DNA from: Actinomycetota bacterium
GTDB lineage: Bacteria; Actinomycetota; Acidimicrobiia; Acidimicrobiales; MedAcidi-G1
Direction: 5' to 3'
Length of the DNA stretch: 32,574 nucleotides
Assembly: GCA_902634555.1 (NCBI GenBank)
Contig: CACPKO010000011.1
Location: forward strand, 1-32,574
Below the pieces are notes generated by a model. It was given only the letters and a program-made list of their open reading frames with translations, made no database searches and was not told where the DNA came from. The first letter of the stretch is position 1; each line of letters starts with the position of its first letter. Positions 20,998 to 29,837 of the stretch are shown piece after piece. The position numbers were made by a program, and so were the translations under genes.

Positions 20998-23688
20998 CTA
21001 ACGGCCATGGCAATGTTTGAACTTACGTCCCGAGTCGCAGGGACAAGGAGCATTTCGTGGGGTTGATTCCCATTCGTCATTGATTTTTTGGACTTTTGGA
21101 GTTGGTGTGGATTCTTTTACTTGAGTGGGCGCACCTGCTGCTGCGGCCACCGCTGCTGCACCTACTACAGGACCTTCTGGGCCACTGGCAACTACGTCAG
21201 AGGGCGTTGGAGAGTCATCTGCAACCGACACTTGGATCCGCATCACATACCGCAAGAAATCCTCACCTATTAGTTGAGTGAGATGTCCAAAAAGTTCAAA
21301 TCCTTCTCTTTGCCATTCAGTCGCCGGGTCGCGTTGCCCCATCGCACGAAGATGAATTCCTTCCCGTAAATGATCCATTTCGTAAAGATGTTCCCGCCAG
21401 CGCTGATCAATGATTCTAAGCATCACTTGTCGCTCAACTTCTCGGAATGTCTCTAACCCCAGTTCAGATTCTCGCTCCCCTAACCAATTAGACGCATCGT
21501 CTATAAGGAGATCCGTTAACTCCAATGTTGTACCAGTTTTAGATATCTCTTCTTTACTTAATGTAAGTGGCCAGAAGCTCTCAATTGAGGTGATGAGGCT
21601 GTCTATCTCCCATTCTTCTGGGTGCTCAGATGCGCAGTGATTTAGAACTTCTCGACTTGAAACTTGTTCGATCTGTTCGCAAACCTCTTCTCTCAGGTTT
21701 GAACCGTTTAGTATTTGATCTCGTTTGTAATAAATGACTTTTCGTTGTTCATTCATCACTTCGTCATATTTAAGAATATTTTTTCGAGCTTCAGCGTTTT
21801 TCTGTTCAACAGTCGTCTGTGCTCTTTCAATCGCTTTTGAGACCATGTTTGATTCGATCGGGACGTCTTCTGGTAATGCTCTATCCATCACTCCACGCAT
21901 TCCGCCACCAGCAAATAAACGCATTAGATCGTCATCTAGAGACAGATAAAACCGACTTGCTCCTGGATCTCCTTGACGCCCACTTCTTCCGCGCAACTGA
22001 TTATCGATTCTACGAGATTCATGCCGTTCTGTTCCTAGAACATAAAGGCCTCCTGCTTGTCTAACTTTTTCTCCCTCTGTCAGACATTCTGTTTCAAACG
22101 TTTTAGTTAATTTTTCAATTTTTTGCAGACCGGAAGCGGAGTTTGGATCAATACCTTCAGACATGACTTTTCGTTTAGCAAGATTTTCAGGATTACCGCC
22201 AAGAAGAATATCAACTCCTCGTCCAGCCATATTTGTTGCAACGGTGACTGCGCCTGGTCTACCTGCTTGCGCTATTACCTCTGCTTCTCGGAAGTGTTGT
22301 TTAGCATTTAAAACTTCATGATGTATGCCGCGTTTTTCGAGTTCACGGGAAAGTTTTTCTGATTTTTCAACTGAGACAGTTCCTACTAGGACTGGCTGAC
22401 CATTTGTTTGGCGAGTAGAAATATCTTCAATTAGTGCAGAAAATTTTCCTTCTTCCGTTTTATATATCAGGTCACTTGAATCTACGCGTCCGATAGGCCT
22501 GTTTGTAGGTATTGATACCACTTGTAGGCCATATATTCCTGCTAATTCAGCAGCTTCCGTTTCTGCTGTTCCAGTCATTCCCGCAAGTTTCTCATATAGG
22601 CGGAAATAGTTTTGAAGAGTAATCGTGGCAAGGGTTTGATTTTCTTCTTTTATCGCTACACCTTCTTTAGCTTCAACGGCTTGATGAATACCTTCGGACC
22701 AGCGGCGACCTTCAAGTACTCGGCCAGTGAACTCATCTACGATTCTCACTTCGCCATCAACAATTATGTAATCGCGGTCACGCTGATAGATCTCTTTAGC
22801 GCGTAAAGCTGCCTGAAGTTGGTGGACTAAGTTTGACGAGACTTCGTCGTAAAGATTCGCGACTCCAAGTGCTTGTTCCACCGAGTGCACGCCTTCTTCA
22901 GTAGGTGCCACAATTTTCTTCTCTTCATCAAAGTCATAATGAACATCACGTTTCAGCCCTTTCACGACTGTTGCGAACCGTTTATACAGCGATGCGGCTT
23001 CACTAAGTCGACCACTGATTATTAAAGGCGTTCGAGCCTCATCAATTAAAATTGAGTCAACTTCGTCAACTATGCAAAACGCATGACCTCGTTGCGCTTT
23101 TGAGTCAAGCGACATAGCCATATTGTCACGAAGATAATCAAATCCTAGTTCGTTATTGGTTCCGTAGGTGATGTCTGCCATATAGGCTTTTCGTTTCTCA
23201 ACAGGGTCTCGTGTATCTGGAACTACTAGTCCAACATCAAGTCCCAACCACCGATGAATTTGCCCCATCCACTCTGCATCTCTTGTTGCTAGATAGTCAT
23301 TTACGGTGCAAAGATGAACGCCTCTTCCAGTGAGTCCATTTAGATAGGCAGGAAGAGTTGACACCAAGGTTTTTCCCTCCCCAGTTCTCATTTCAGCTAC
23401 CCAGCCAAGATGAAGAGCGATTCCTCCCATAAGTTGAACGTCATAGTGTCTTTGCCCAATGACCCTCCACGCTGCTTCTCTCACGACTGCGAAAGATTCC
23501 ACTAATTGATCATCAAGATCTTCGCCTTGATCTAAACGTTGGCGAAACTCTCCGGTTTTTGATTGGAGTTCATGATCAGAGAGATTTGATATTTCTGATT
23601 CGAGCGCGTTGATATCCGGAACTAAAGATTCAAGTGCTTTGATTTTCTTTCCTTCTCCGCTACGAAGAACACGCGACAAGATTCCCAT
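20998..23688 (-). CDS. secA: Preprotein translocase ATPase SecA
   Basis: This 896-residue motor drives protein export through SecYEG. Walker A is MRTGEGKTLV, the DEVDSILIDEARTPL stretch is Walker B and helicase motif II, and GRSGRQGDPG is motif VI. The scaffold and wing domains follow. An Ala/Pro-rich linker leads to the SEC-C zinc knuckle CPCDSGRKFKHCHGR, the SecB/ribosome-binding end, and this makes it the SecA1 rather than the SecA2 type. ATG 23688 lacks an SD; a minus-strand TATTCT box ends 9 nt before it, so the mRNA is probably near-leaderless. It lies 34 nt downstream of the bldD-like gene. Confidence 0.97.
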   Translation of the reverse strand: MGILSRVLRSGEGKKIKALESLVPDINALESEISNLSDHELQSKTGEFRQRLDQGEDLDDQLVESFAVVREAAWRVIGQRHYDVQLMGGIALHLGWVAEMRTGEGKTLVSTLPAYLNGLTGRGVHLCTVNDYLATRDAEWMGQIHRWLGLDVGLVVPDTRDPVEKRKAYMADITYGTNNELGFDYLRDNMAMSLDSKAQRGHAFCIVDEVDSILIDEARTPLIISGRLSEAASLYKRFATVVKGLKRDVHYDFDEEKKIVAPTEEGVHSVEQALGVANLYDEVSSNLVHQLQAALRAKEIYQRDRDYIIVDGEVRIVDEFTGRVLEGRRWSEGIHQAVEAKEGVAIKEENQTLATITLQNYFRLYEKLAGMTGTAETEAAELAGIYGLQVVSIPTNRPIGRVDSSDLIYKTEEGKFSALIEDISTRQTNGQPVLVGTVSVEKSEKLSRELEKRGIHHEVLNAKQHFREAEVIAQAGRPGAVTVATNMAGRGVDILLGGNPENLAKRKVMSEGIDPNSASGLQKIEKLTKTFETECLTEGEKVRQAGGLYVLGTERHESRRIDNQLRGRSGRQGDPGASRFYLSLDDDLMRLFAGGGMRGVMDRALPEDVPIESNMVSKAIERAQTTVEQKNAEARKNILKYDEVMNEQRKVIYYKRDQILNGSNLREEVCEQIEQVSSREVLNHCASEHPEEWEIDSLITSIESFWPLTLSKEEISKTGTTLELTDLLIDDASNWLGERESELGLETFREVERQVMLRIIDQRWREHLYEMDHLREGIHLRAMGQRDPATEWQREGFELFGHLTQLIGEDFLRYVMRIQVSVADDSPTPSDVVASGPEGPVVGAAAVAAAAGAPTQVKESTPTPKVQKINDEWESTPRNAPCPCDSGRKFKHCHGR

Positions 23689-23697
23689 ATCAGTGAA

Positions 23698-23703
23698 AGA
23701 ATA
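23698..23703 (-). promoter_or_regulatory. -10 box upstream of secA
   Basis: On the minus strand TATTCT ends 9 nt before the ATG at 23688, giving a predicted leader of about 3 nt. No SD is present in the 34-nt gap to the bldD-like gene. Confidence 0.4.
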
Positions 23704-23722
23704 TCAGAAGGCAGGACTAGCT

Positions 23723-24241
23723 TTAAGCAGCGTCCGGTCGGTACAGCAATCCCAATTCCTCTAACCGTGGTGCGGCTGCATCCACATCTGTTCCGAGTAT
23801 TGCTGCCAAGGCTTGTAAATCATCTCCGCGAATCGTGAGAACTCTTCCATTGAAGTCTTGACGTTTCACTTGAATAATTGTTAAATATCTTTCAACCATT
23901 TCTGATTCTGGGCCTTCAACTTGATCTAGTTTGGTTAAGTCAATAACGATCTTCTGCCCGGGCGACCAAACTAGATTCTTTGGTGCGGCCCCTCCAGATT
24001 CACCTTCACCTTCAGAGGGAAGAAGTTGGTCTACGGGCACTCCATAGAATCGGGCTAACCGTTGGAGACGAGGCACCGATATTGCGCGTTCTCCTCTTTC
24101 GTAAGCTCCGAGTACTGAAGCTTTGAATTCGGATTCAGAACGATCTTCAACATCATGAAGGGAGAGGCGTTGTTGACGTCGTATGACTCTTATTCGTTCG
24201 CCTACTCGACGGCGGTATAAAGCGTCAAGTTCTTCATCCAT
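23723..24241 (-). CDS. bldD: BldD-like c-di-GMP-responsive transcriptional regulator
   Basis: This 172-residue protein has an N-terminal XRE-type helix-turn-helix (residues 12-74). It includes RRQQRLSLHDVE and LGAYERGERAISVPRLQRLARFYGVPV, closely resembling Streptomyces BldD. The C-terminal domain keeps the c-di-GMP signature RxD-x8-RxxD exactly: R127, D129, R138, D141 (RQDFNGRVLTIRGDD). In Streptomyces, a c-di-GMP tetramer bound there dimerises BldD and represses development genes. AGGAG lies 10 nt before ATG 24241. It has 207 nt of upstream gap and precedes secA by 34 nt. What it controls here, and whether c-di-GMP enzymes exist, is not visible. Confidence 0.87.
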   Translation of the reverse strand: MDEELDALYRRRVGERIRVIRRQQRLSLHDVEDRSESEFKASVLGAYERGERAISVPRLQRLARFYGVPVDQLLPSEGEGESGGAAPKNLVWSPGQKIVIDLTKLDQVEGPESEMVERYLTIIQVKRQDFNGRVLTIRGDDLQALAAILGTDVDAAAPRLEELGLLYRPDAA

Positions 24242-24449
24242 GAATTCAAATCTCCTGAGCCGATTTTACTAGTTGGCAATCAATTTGCTAGCGACACACA
24301 TAGTGGTCATTCGGTGATGATACCGGTTTTAGCGAGCTCTAACAATCTGACAAAATTACTGGAAAAGAGCCTGTTCAGAGTGTACTTTTTTGAGAAACAT
24401 AAAATCAATTCTTCATACACATTGATCACGCTAAGCGTTTATTTCAGAT
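24242..24449 (-). other. Largest intergenic gap, upstream of bldD-like gene
   Basis: The 208 nt between the dnaJ stop and the bldD-like start hold no gene I can support. Just past dnaJ is a small ACGCTTAGCGT palindrome (about 24432-24442), too short for a terminator. A TTAGCGAGCTCTAA partial palindrome lies at about 24332-24345. The SD for the bldD-like gene is at 24252-24256. No CIRCE element and no good BldD operator (TNAC...GTNA type) was seen. Confidence 0.4.
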
Positions 24450-25535
24450 CTACCGACGTCGACTACGCACCTTTTTCTTATTCGGGCTGACTTCTTCATT
24501 GCGCTGAGATGCGTAGTCGCGCAGGGTCTCTTCTTCTTCGCTCGTTAGATCAGTGGGTGTATCTACAATCACTTCAATAACAAAATCTCCCCTGTTTCTA
24601 CCGTTTAGATGCGGAACACCTTTTCCTTTTAATTTCAAAATGTGTCCCGACTGTGTTCCTGGAGCGATTGAAAGAACTTCTTCTCCATCAAGAGTTTCGT
24701 AATTTAGATCCACACCAAAGATGGCCTGAGTCATTGGGATATGAAGACGGTGCATTAGGTCATGGCCCTGTCGCTCAAACTTAGGGTGACTACTTACTCG
24801 GAGATGAACATAAAGGTCTCCCGCAGGGCCACCTCTTCTACCTGTAGCCCCTCTCCCAGAAAGCCTCAACGTATTGCCTTGGTCTACTCCTTGCTGGATG
24901 TCAATCGTAAATTCAATTTCTGTTACTTTGCGTCCTTCGCCATTGCACTCTTTGCAGGGGTTTGAGATTCTAGAACCTGATCCTTTGCAGTCTGGGCAAA
25001 TCGTTTGTGTCAACATCTGCCCAAGTATTGATCGGCGCATTTCTTGGATCTGGCCAATCCCGTTGCACCGCGTGCATTCAGTTGGCTCTGTTCCTGCTGT
25101 TGCTCCTGTGGAACTACATGGCTCACAGGGCACCGCAGTGCGTATTTTGATTTCTCTGTTAGTTCCGAATACAGCTTCTTCAAAACCTATCTCTAAATCA
25201 ATTTCTAGATCTTCTCCATATTCAACTCGAGGCCCTGAAGGCGTGGAACTCTGACCGCCAAAGAAGGAAGAGAAAATGTCAGAAAAGTCCCCAAATGGGT
25301 TTGAATGGCTAGAAGAAGTTCCGGTATCTCCAAACTGATCGTAACGCGCTCTTCTCTTTGGATCGGAAAGAATTTCATAGGCTGAAGCTACCTCTTTGAA
25401 GCGTTCACCTGCTTCTGGATTATCTGGGTTTGCATCCGGGTGATACCTTCTCGCAAGTGCACGATAAGCGCTTTTAATTTCACTGGCACTCGCTGTGGAT
25501 TCCACTTCAAGTATCCGATAAAGGTCTTTAGACAT
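24450..25535 (-). CDS. dnaJ: Chaperone protein DnaJ
   Basis: This 361-residue type I J-protein is a co-chaperone of DnaK. The J domain (1-65) has H32-P33-D34. A short Gly/Phe/Ser region with NPFGDFSDIFSSFFGG follows. The zinc domain has four repeats, CEPCSSTG, CTRCNGIG, CPDCKGSG and CKECNGEG; the first lacks the usual Gly after the second Cys. The substrate-binding C-terminus ends in a basic tail. It starts 7 nt after hrcA, the hrcA-dnaJ (DnaJ2-type) pairing common in actinobacteria, with no dnaK or grpE nearby. Confidence 0.95.
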   Translation of the reverse strand: MSKDLYRILEVESTASASEIKSAYRALARRYHPDANPDNPEAGERFKEVASAYEILSDPKRRARYDQFGDTGTSSSHSNPFGDFSDIFSSFFGGQSSTPSGPRVEYGEDLEIDLEIGFEEAVFGTNREIKIRTAVPCEPCSSTGATAGTEPTECTRCNGIGQIQEMRRSILGQMLTQTICPDCKGSGSRISNPCKECNGEGRKVTEIEFTIDIQQGVDQGNTLRLSGRGATGRRGGPAGDLYVHLRVSSHPKFERQGHDLMHRLHIPMTQAIFGVDLNYETLDGEEVLSIAPGTQSGHILKLKGKGVPHLNGRNRGDFVIEVIVDTPTDLTSEEEETLRDYASQRNEEVSPNKKKVRSRRR

Positions 25536-25542
25536 TCAGGCA

Positions 25543-26541
25543 TCAACCTTTTATTAGACGATTTCCTAGTTGTCTTCCAACCACTGCAACGGTCGCTAAG
25601 GCCCGAGAATAATTCATGCGTGTAGGTCCAAGAACGGCTATTGATCCTGCATTTTCTCCATCTGCTCCATATGGCGCTACCACTAGAGAGCAATCCGATA
25701 ACGGTTCTACGCCAGTTTCAGATCCAATTGCTACGGAGAGGCCGCGATTGATTACGTCTCTCATCAGACTCACAACTACGAACTGTCTTTCCAATACGGC
25801 TAAAACCTGTTGAACGCGCTCTACTTCTTCGAAAGCTGCAGCAACTTGTGAAGTTCCTCCAACATAAGCTCTCTCTAAATTTTCATTTTCTTTAGAAAGC
25901 ATTGACATTGCAGAAGAAATGACTTCGTCGACTTCTGTATCTCCTGTCGGTGATGGGTCGAACACATTTGATGAGCGCTTACCTATCAAGTAGGCGGCAA
26001 GGTGGGCGTTGGCTATTGCAAGAACTGAGTCTGGCTTTTCATTACGTAACTCAATGATGTGTTTTTCTACCTGCCCATTTGCAGTAACTAACACCAGCAT
26101 TGCTACTTTTGTTCCAAGGCCCACTAGTTGAACAGAGCGGATTTCTCGATGATCTCGATCAGGAGCTACTACCACAGCCGCACTTCCGGTCAAGCTCGCT
26201 AATAACGTGCTTGTATCGCGTAGCATTTCTTCAATTTCACTATATGAGCGAGCAAAAAATTCTGATATTTTTGACCCTTCTACTGGGCTTAGCGAATCCG
26301 GAGTTTCGAGTTGGTCAACAAAGAATCTGTATGCCTTGTCCGTTGGAATACGTCCTGCTGAAGTATGTGGTTGGACAAGGTACCCCTGTTCTTCCAATTG
26401 GACAAGTTCGTTACGTACAGTTGCTGAAGAAACATCCACGCCTGGAACGTTTGCTATATGTGAAGATCCAACAGGGGTTTCCGTTTCAATATATTCTTCA
26501 ACCACAGCGCTCAAGATGGCTGCTTTCCGTTCTTCAAGCAT
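25543..26541 (-). CDS. hrcA: Heat-inducible transcription repressor HrcA
   Basis: This 332-residue repressor of class I heat-shock genes has an N-terminal winged helix with PVGSSHIANVPGVDVSSATVRNELVQLE, then GYLVQPHTSAGRIPTDKAYRFFVD. The family's dimerisation and insert domains follow, ending near PTRMNYSRALATVAVVGRQL. HrcA normally binds the CIRCE inverted repeat. I see none in the 57 nt upstream or elsewhere in the window by eye. A TAACCT -10 box ends 6 nt before ATG 26541, so the mRNA is probably leaderless. It is followed by dnaJ and preceded by lepA. Confidence 0.95.
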   Translation of the reverse strand: MLEERKAAILSAVVEEYIETETPVGSSHIANVPGVDVSSATVRNELVQLEEQGYLVQPHTSAGRIPTDKAYRFFVDQLETPDSLSPVEGSKISEFFARSYSEIEEMLRDTSTLLASLTGSAAVVVAPDRDHREIRSVQLVGLGTKVAMLVLVTANGQVEKHIIELRNEKPDSVLAIANAHLAAYLIGKRSSNVFDPSPTGDTEVDEVISSAMSMLSKENENLERAYVGGTSQVAAAFEEVERVQQVLAVLERQFVVVSLMRDVINRGLSVAIGSETGVEPLSDCSLVVAPYGADGENAGSIAVLGPTRMNYSRALATVAVVGRQLGNRLIKG

Positions 26542-26547
26542 GACAAA

Positions 26548-26553
26548 AGGTTA
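26548..26553 (-). promoter_or_regulatory. -10 box of a probable leaderless promoter (hrcA)
   Basis: On the minus strand TAACCT ends exactly 6 nt before the ATG at 26541. No SD is present. Confidence 0.45.
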
Positions 26554-26598
26554 TCCCATTCTTTCTTTACCTGTGATGGAAAAACGTAGGAGTTCTTG

Positions 26599-28383
26599 CT
26601 AATCGTCAAGACGCAGAGCAGAAACAAACGCTTCCTGTGGTATATCTACTCGCCCTATTGATTTCATTCGACGTTTTCCGGCTTTCTGTTTTTCAAGAAG
26701 TTTTCGTTTTCTTGTGATATCTCCACCGTAAAGTTTCGCAGTTACGTCTTTGCGGAAAGCTCTAACTGTTTCACGGGCAATAATTCTTCCACCTATTGCC
26801 GCTTGAATTGGGATTTCGAACTGTTGCCGCGGAATCAGTTCTTTCAATTTTGCTGTCATGCGTCGGCCGTAAGCCTCTGAGGTTCCGCGGTGGACAACAG
26901 TAGAAAAGGCATCTACCGGTTCACCATGTAAGAGAATATCTACACGCACTAAATCAGATGTCCTGTATCCATTGGGCTCATAATCCAAACTTGCGTAACC
27001 TTGCGTACGACTTTTCATCTGATCAAAAAAATCAATCACCACTTCTGCGAGCGGCAAAAAATAGCTCAGCTCTACTCGCTCAGGAGAAAGATAGGTCATT
27101 GAATCCAACTCGCCTCTACGCTCTTGACATAACTCCATCAGCGCTCCTGTGTAATCAGCGGGAGTAATAATTTTTGCTGACAGCCAAGGCTCTTTTATTG
27201 TGCTTATTTCAGTTGCTGCTGGTAAGTCACAAGGGTTATCCACCTCTAAGACCTCTCCGTTTGTTCTCTCTATTTCGTATTCAACCGATGGTGCCGTTGT
27301 AATTAGGCTTAGATTAAATTCCCTCTCTAGCCGCTCTCTAACAATTTCCATATGGAGAAGACCTAAGAATCCACATCGGAATCCAAAACCTAACGCGCCG
27401 GAAGTTTCTGGCTGATAGGTAAAACTTGAGTCGTTAAGCCGTAGTTTTTCAAGAGCATCCCTTAAATCGTTATATTCATCTCCTTCAATGGGGTACAAAC
27501 CGCTGTAGACCATTGGCTGAGGTTCCCTGTAACCCGATAATGCTTCGTCGGCTCCGTTTTTATGAGTTGTAATTGTTTCACCAGATCGAGCTTCTCCAAC
27601 ATTTTTCACTCCAGCTAGGAGGTACCCGACTTCCCCTGGTCCTAATTTTCCTATCGGAGTCAAATCTGGTCGTCGAACACCGATCTCATCAACATCATGA
27701 GAGGTGTTTGCTTGCATAAATTGAATGCGATCATCTTTCGTCAATGTTCCATTTACTACACGAATTGATGAAACCACACCGCGGTATTGATCAAAATGGC
27801 TGTCGTAAACTAAGGCTTGAAGAGGTGCGTTTGGGTCACCGGTAGGTGGTGGCGTCTTCTCAACCACGGCATCTAAGAGTTCGGCTACGCCTTCTCCAGT
27901 TTTTGCGCTTATGAGAAACACATCTTCAGCAGGTATTCCAAGAACTGATTCGATTTCCTCGGCGTACCGCTCTGGTTCTGCCGCTGGAAGGTCTATTTTG
28001 TTTAGTGCCGCAACAATTTCTAAATCATTTTCAAGAGCGAGATAACAGTTGGCGAGTGTCTGTGCTTCTATGCCTTGCGCTGCATCGACTACAAGAATGA
28101 CGCCTTCACAAGCAGCCAATGAGCGGCTTACTTCATATCCAAAGTCCACATGTCCTGGAGTATCTATCAAATTGATAACTTCGTCTTTCCAGTCCAGACG
28201 CACGCTTTGCAACTTGATGGTGATTCCGCGTTCACGTTCAAGATCCATAGAGTCCAGATATTGAGCCCTCATCTCTCTGGGATCCACCGCTCCACATAGT
28301 TCCAGCATCCGGTCAGCAAGCGTTGACTTTCCGTGGTCGATGTGGGCGATAATTGAAGTGTTTCGAATTCTTGATAAATCCAT
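26599..28383 (-). CDS. lepA: Elongation factor 4 (LepA)
   Basis: This 594-residue ribosome-associated GTPase acts in translation and 30S biogenesis. G1 is [10 protein letters not shown]3 is [12 protein letters not shown] and G4 is NKIDLP. The LepA-specific C-terminus is present as [18 protein letters not shown] and [18 protein letters not shown]. The length is typical of the family (about 600). It is divergent from rpsT, a widespread arrangement. No SD is found, and a TACGGT box ends 8 nt before ATG 28383. hrcA follows after 57 nt and may share its transcript. Confidence 0.97.
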   Translation of the reverse strand: MDLSRIRNTSIIAHIDHGKSTLADRMLELCGAVDPREMRAQYLDSMDLERERGITIKLQSVRLDWKDEVINLIDTPGHVDFGYEVSRSLAACEGVILVVDAAQGIEAQTLANCYLALENDLEIVAALNKIDLPAAEPERYAEEIESVLGIPAEDVFLISAKTGEGVAELLDAVVEKTPPPTGDPNAPLQALVYDSHFDQYRGVVSSIRVVNGTLTKDDRIQFMQANTSHDVDEIGVRRPDLTPIGKLGPGEVGYLLAGVKNVGEARSGETITTHKNGADEALSGYREPQPMVYSGLYPIEGDEYNDLRDALEKLRLNDSSFTYQPETSGALGFGFRCGFLGLLHMEIVRERLEREFNLSLITTAPSVEYEIERTNGEVLEVDNPCDLPAATEISTIKEPWLSAKIITPADYTGALMELCQERRGELDSMTYLSPERVELSYFLPLAEVVIDFFDQMKSRTQGYASLDYEPNGYRTSDLVRVDILLHGEPVDAFSTVVHRGTSEAYGRRMTAKLKELIPRQQFEIPIQAAIGGRIIARETVRAFRKDVTAKLYGGDITRKRKLLEKQKAGKRRMKSIGRVDIPQEAFVSALRLDD

Positions 28384-28391
28384 CTGTGTTG

Positions 28392-28397
28392 ACCGTA
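28392..28397 (-). promoter_or_regulatory. -10 box upstream of lepA
   Basis: On the minus strand TACGGT ends 8 nt before the ATG at 28383. The same hexamer serves the DUF2079 gene (15450-15455). A TTGACA lies 11 nt further upstream, too close to be a standard -35. Confidence 0.4.
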
Positions 28398-28545
28398 GTT
28401 GAGCACTATGTCAAATCGGCGTTCTTTGAGGTTAAAACTCACGATATACCGGATTTCCTCAGTTAGACGCTAGTATTGCTCTCTGTCCGTTTCTACTTTG
28501 AAGCGTACATTTATTTCTCAATTCTATTCTTTAAGGGTGTGCCTC

Positions 28546-28806
28546 GTGGCCAATATAAAGAGTCAAATTAAACGTAATCGACAAACAGAAAAGCAGCGCC
28601 AACGTAATCGTATGGTGCGTTCCGAGTTGCGTACTCGCACAAAAGCCGTTTTGGAATCTGATGGATCAGGTGAAGAAGCTGAGGCTGCTTTATCTGAAGC
28701 TATGAAACGTATTGATAGTGCTGCTAACAAGCGTGTTATCCATCCCAACAGTGCTGCTCGTAAAAAGTCTCGACTTCAAAAACGTTTTAACGAATTAGCT
28801 CAATAA
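28546..28806 (+). CDS. rpsT: 30S ribosomal protein S20
   Basis: This 86-residue basic protein binds 16S rRNA early in small-subunit assembly. The N-terminus MANIKSQIKRNRQTEKQRQRN and the C-terminal HPNSAARKKSRLQKRFN are typical. GTG 28546 was chosen because it gives the family's MANIKS start and has AAGGG 8 nt upstream. A frame extending back to 28498 adds residues foreign to S20. It is divergent from lepA (162-nt gap) and convergent with holA (8-nt gap). A TATTCT (28525-28530) may be its -10, but no well-spaced -35 was found. Confidence 0.94.
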   Translation: MANIKSQIKRNRQTEKQRQRNRMVRSELRTRTKAVLESDGSGEEAEAALSEAMKRIDSAANKRVIHPNSAARKKSRLQKRFNELAQ

Positions 28807-28814
28807 CTTCTGCA

Positions 28815-29837
28815 TCATCTTTTCGGTAAAGCAGATAAGCGCGCCACTAAGACCTCTGTAACTAGTTCTGGGGGCCATGCAGTCTTTCCTTTAAGGTCTA
28901 AGTCTGCTGCAGCAAGAAGAGTTATCGCTTTTTTTATGCTCTCTGTAGGTGTTTTTCTACTTAGTTGAAATATTTTCTTTGCAGGGAATCCTTTTACCCC
29001 TAGGGCGTCGCTGACTTGCTGTTCGCTTACTACTTCTAAACCATCGAGTCGAAGCAGTTGGCTGTAGTGATTGTGCAACATGCTTAATATCGCTAATGGA
29101 TGCCGACCTCCACCTCCTTGTAAACGATGAAGATTCTCTAACGCTTTAGCAGTGTTGCCTTTATCAATAGCATCAGTTAAATCCCAGGGGGCTACGTCGC
29201 CTGCTTCGCCAAGATATGGATTTACTTGTTCTAAATTAACCCTTGCTCCTGACCCGTAGACAGCCTCAAGTGTTGCCAGTAAAGAAACCACACGCGTTCG
29301 GTCCTGTCCGAGTCGCTCTTTTATTACCGCCTGAGCTTTCCTATCTATTTCAATATCTGCCGATTTCAATCGATCTTCCAACCACTGATTAGCGTCTCTA
29401 CCTTTCCCAACCGTGGAAGAAATTATTTTTCCACCACTTTTTTCGACTGCCTCAGCAAGCGACTTAGGGATCGCAGAAAGGCGCTGTTGAGCTGGTTCCG
29501 CTCCTTTTTCCCAAACAAGAATGAGTTTTGTCGTGGGTGAGGGAGCACTCAAATATTCCACTAAAGGTTCCACTTGGTCCTTGTTTCCGAATCTTCCAAT
29601 GTGCCTACCCACCACTACGCGGCTTTCTGTTAAGAAAGGTGGAGTCTGTGCTGCATCTACAAGAGGGGCGATAGAAAAACCCGAGTTCTGTTCGCTTCGA
29701 TAATTATTTTCATTCATTTCTTCTAAAACAAGTGAGCGGTCTTGATCGCCAACTGCGTTTTCAATATGAATGCTGAGTGTTTCCGCTATTAAAGTCGGAT
29801 CATCGCCCGCGATCAAAATGACCTGTTCGGAACTCAC
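28815..29837 (-). CDS. holA: DNA polymerase III delta subunit
   Basis: This 340-residue clamp-loader subunit (DNA_pol3_delta family) opens the beta sliding clamp. The AAA+-like N-terminus lacks a Walker A, as is usual for delta. Family-like stretches include FLTESRVVVGRHIG, KLILVWEKG and the C-terminal HPLAILSMLHNHYSQLLRLDGL with VKGFPAKKIFQLSRK. The start is GTG 29837, which overlaps the folP-like stop in the four bases GTGA, indicating translational coupling. Convergence with rpsT is a very common bacterial arrangement and supports the call. Confidence 0.88.
   Translation of the reverse strand: MSSEQVILIAGDDPTLIAETLSIHIENAVGDQDRSLVLEEMNENNYRSEQNSGFSIAPLVDAAQTPPFLTESRVVVGRHIGRFGNKDQVEPLVEYLSAPSPTTKLILVWEKGAEPAQQRLSAIPKSLAEAVEKSGGKIISSTVGKGRDANQWLEDRLKSADIEIDRKAQAVIKERLGQDRTRVVSLLATLEAVYGSGARVNLEQVNPYLGEAGDVAPWDLTDAIDKGNTAKALENLHRLQGGGGRHPLAILSMLHNHYSQLLRLDGLEVVSEQQVSDALGVKGFPAKKIFQLSRKTPTESIKKAITLLAAADLDLKGKTAWPPELVTEVLVARLSALPKR

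Noticed and set aside
20571-21020. 149-residue open frame antisense to prfB
   Set aside because: It is the complement of a clearly real gene, with no SD, promoter or recognisable motif.
24332-24345. TTAGCGAGCTCTAA as a CIRCE-like operator
   Set aside because: Only 4 bp at the ends plus a GAGCTC core; it lacks the TTAGCACTC half-sites and the 9-nt spacer.
26100-26543. 147-residue open frame antisense to hrcA
   Set aside because: Shadow of hrcA; composition and residue pattern are not protein-like.
28498-28545. 16-residue N-terminal extension of S20
   Set aside because: S20 proteins begin MANIKS; the GTG at 28546 with AAGGG upstream fits this, and the extension includes probable promoter sequence.
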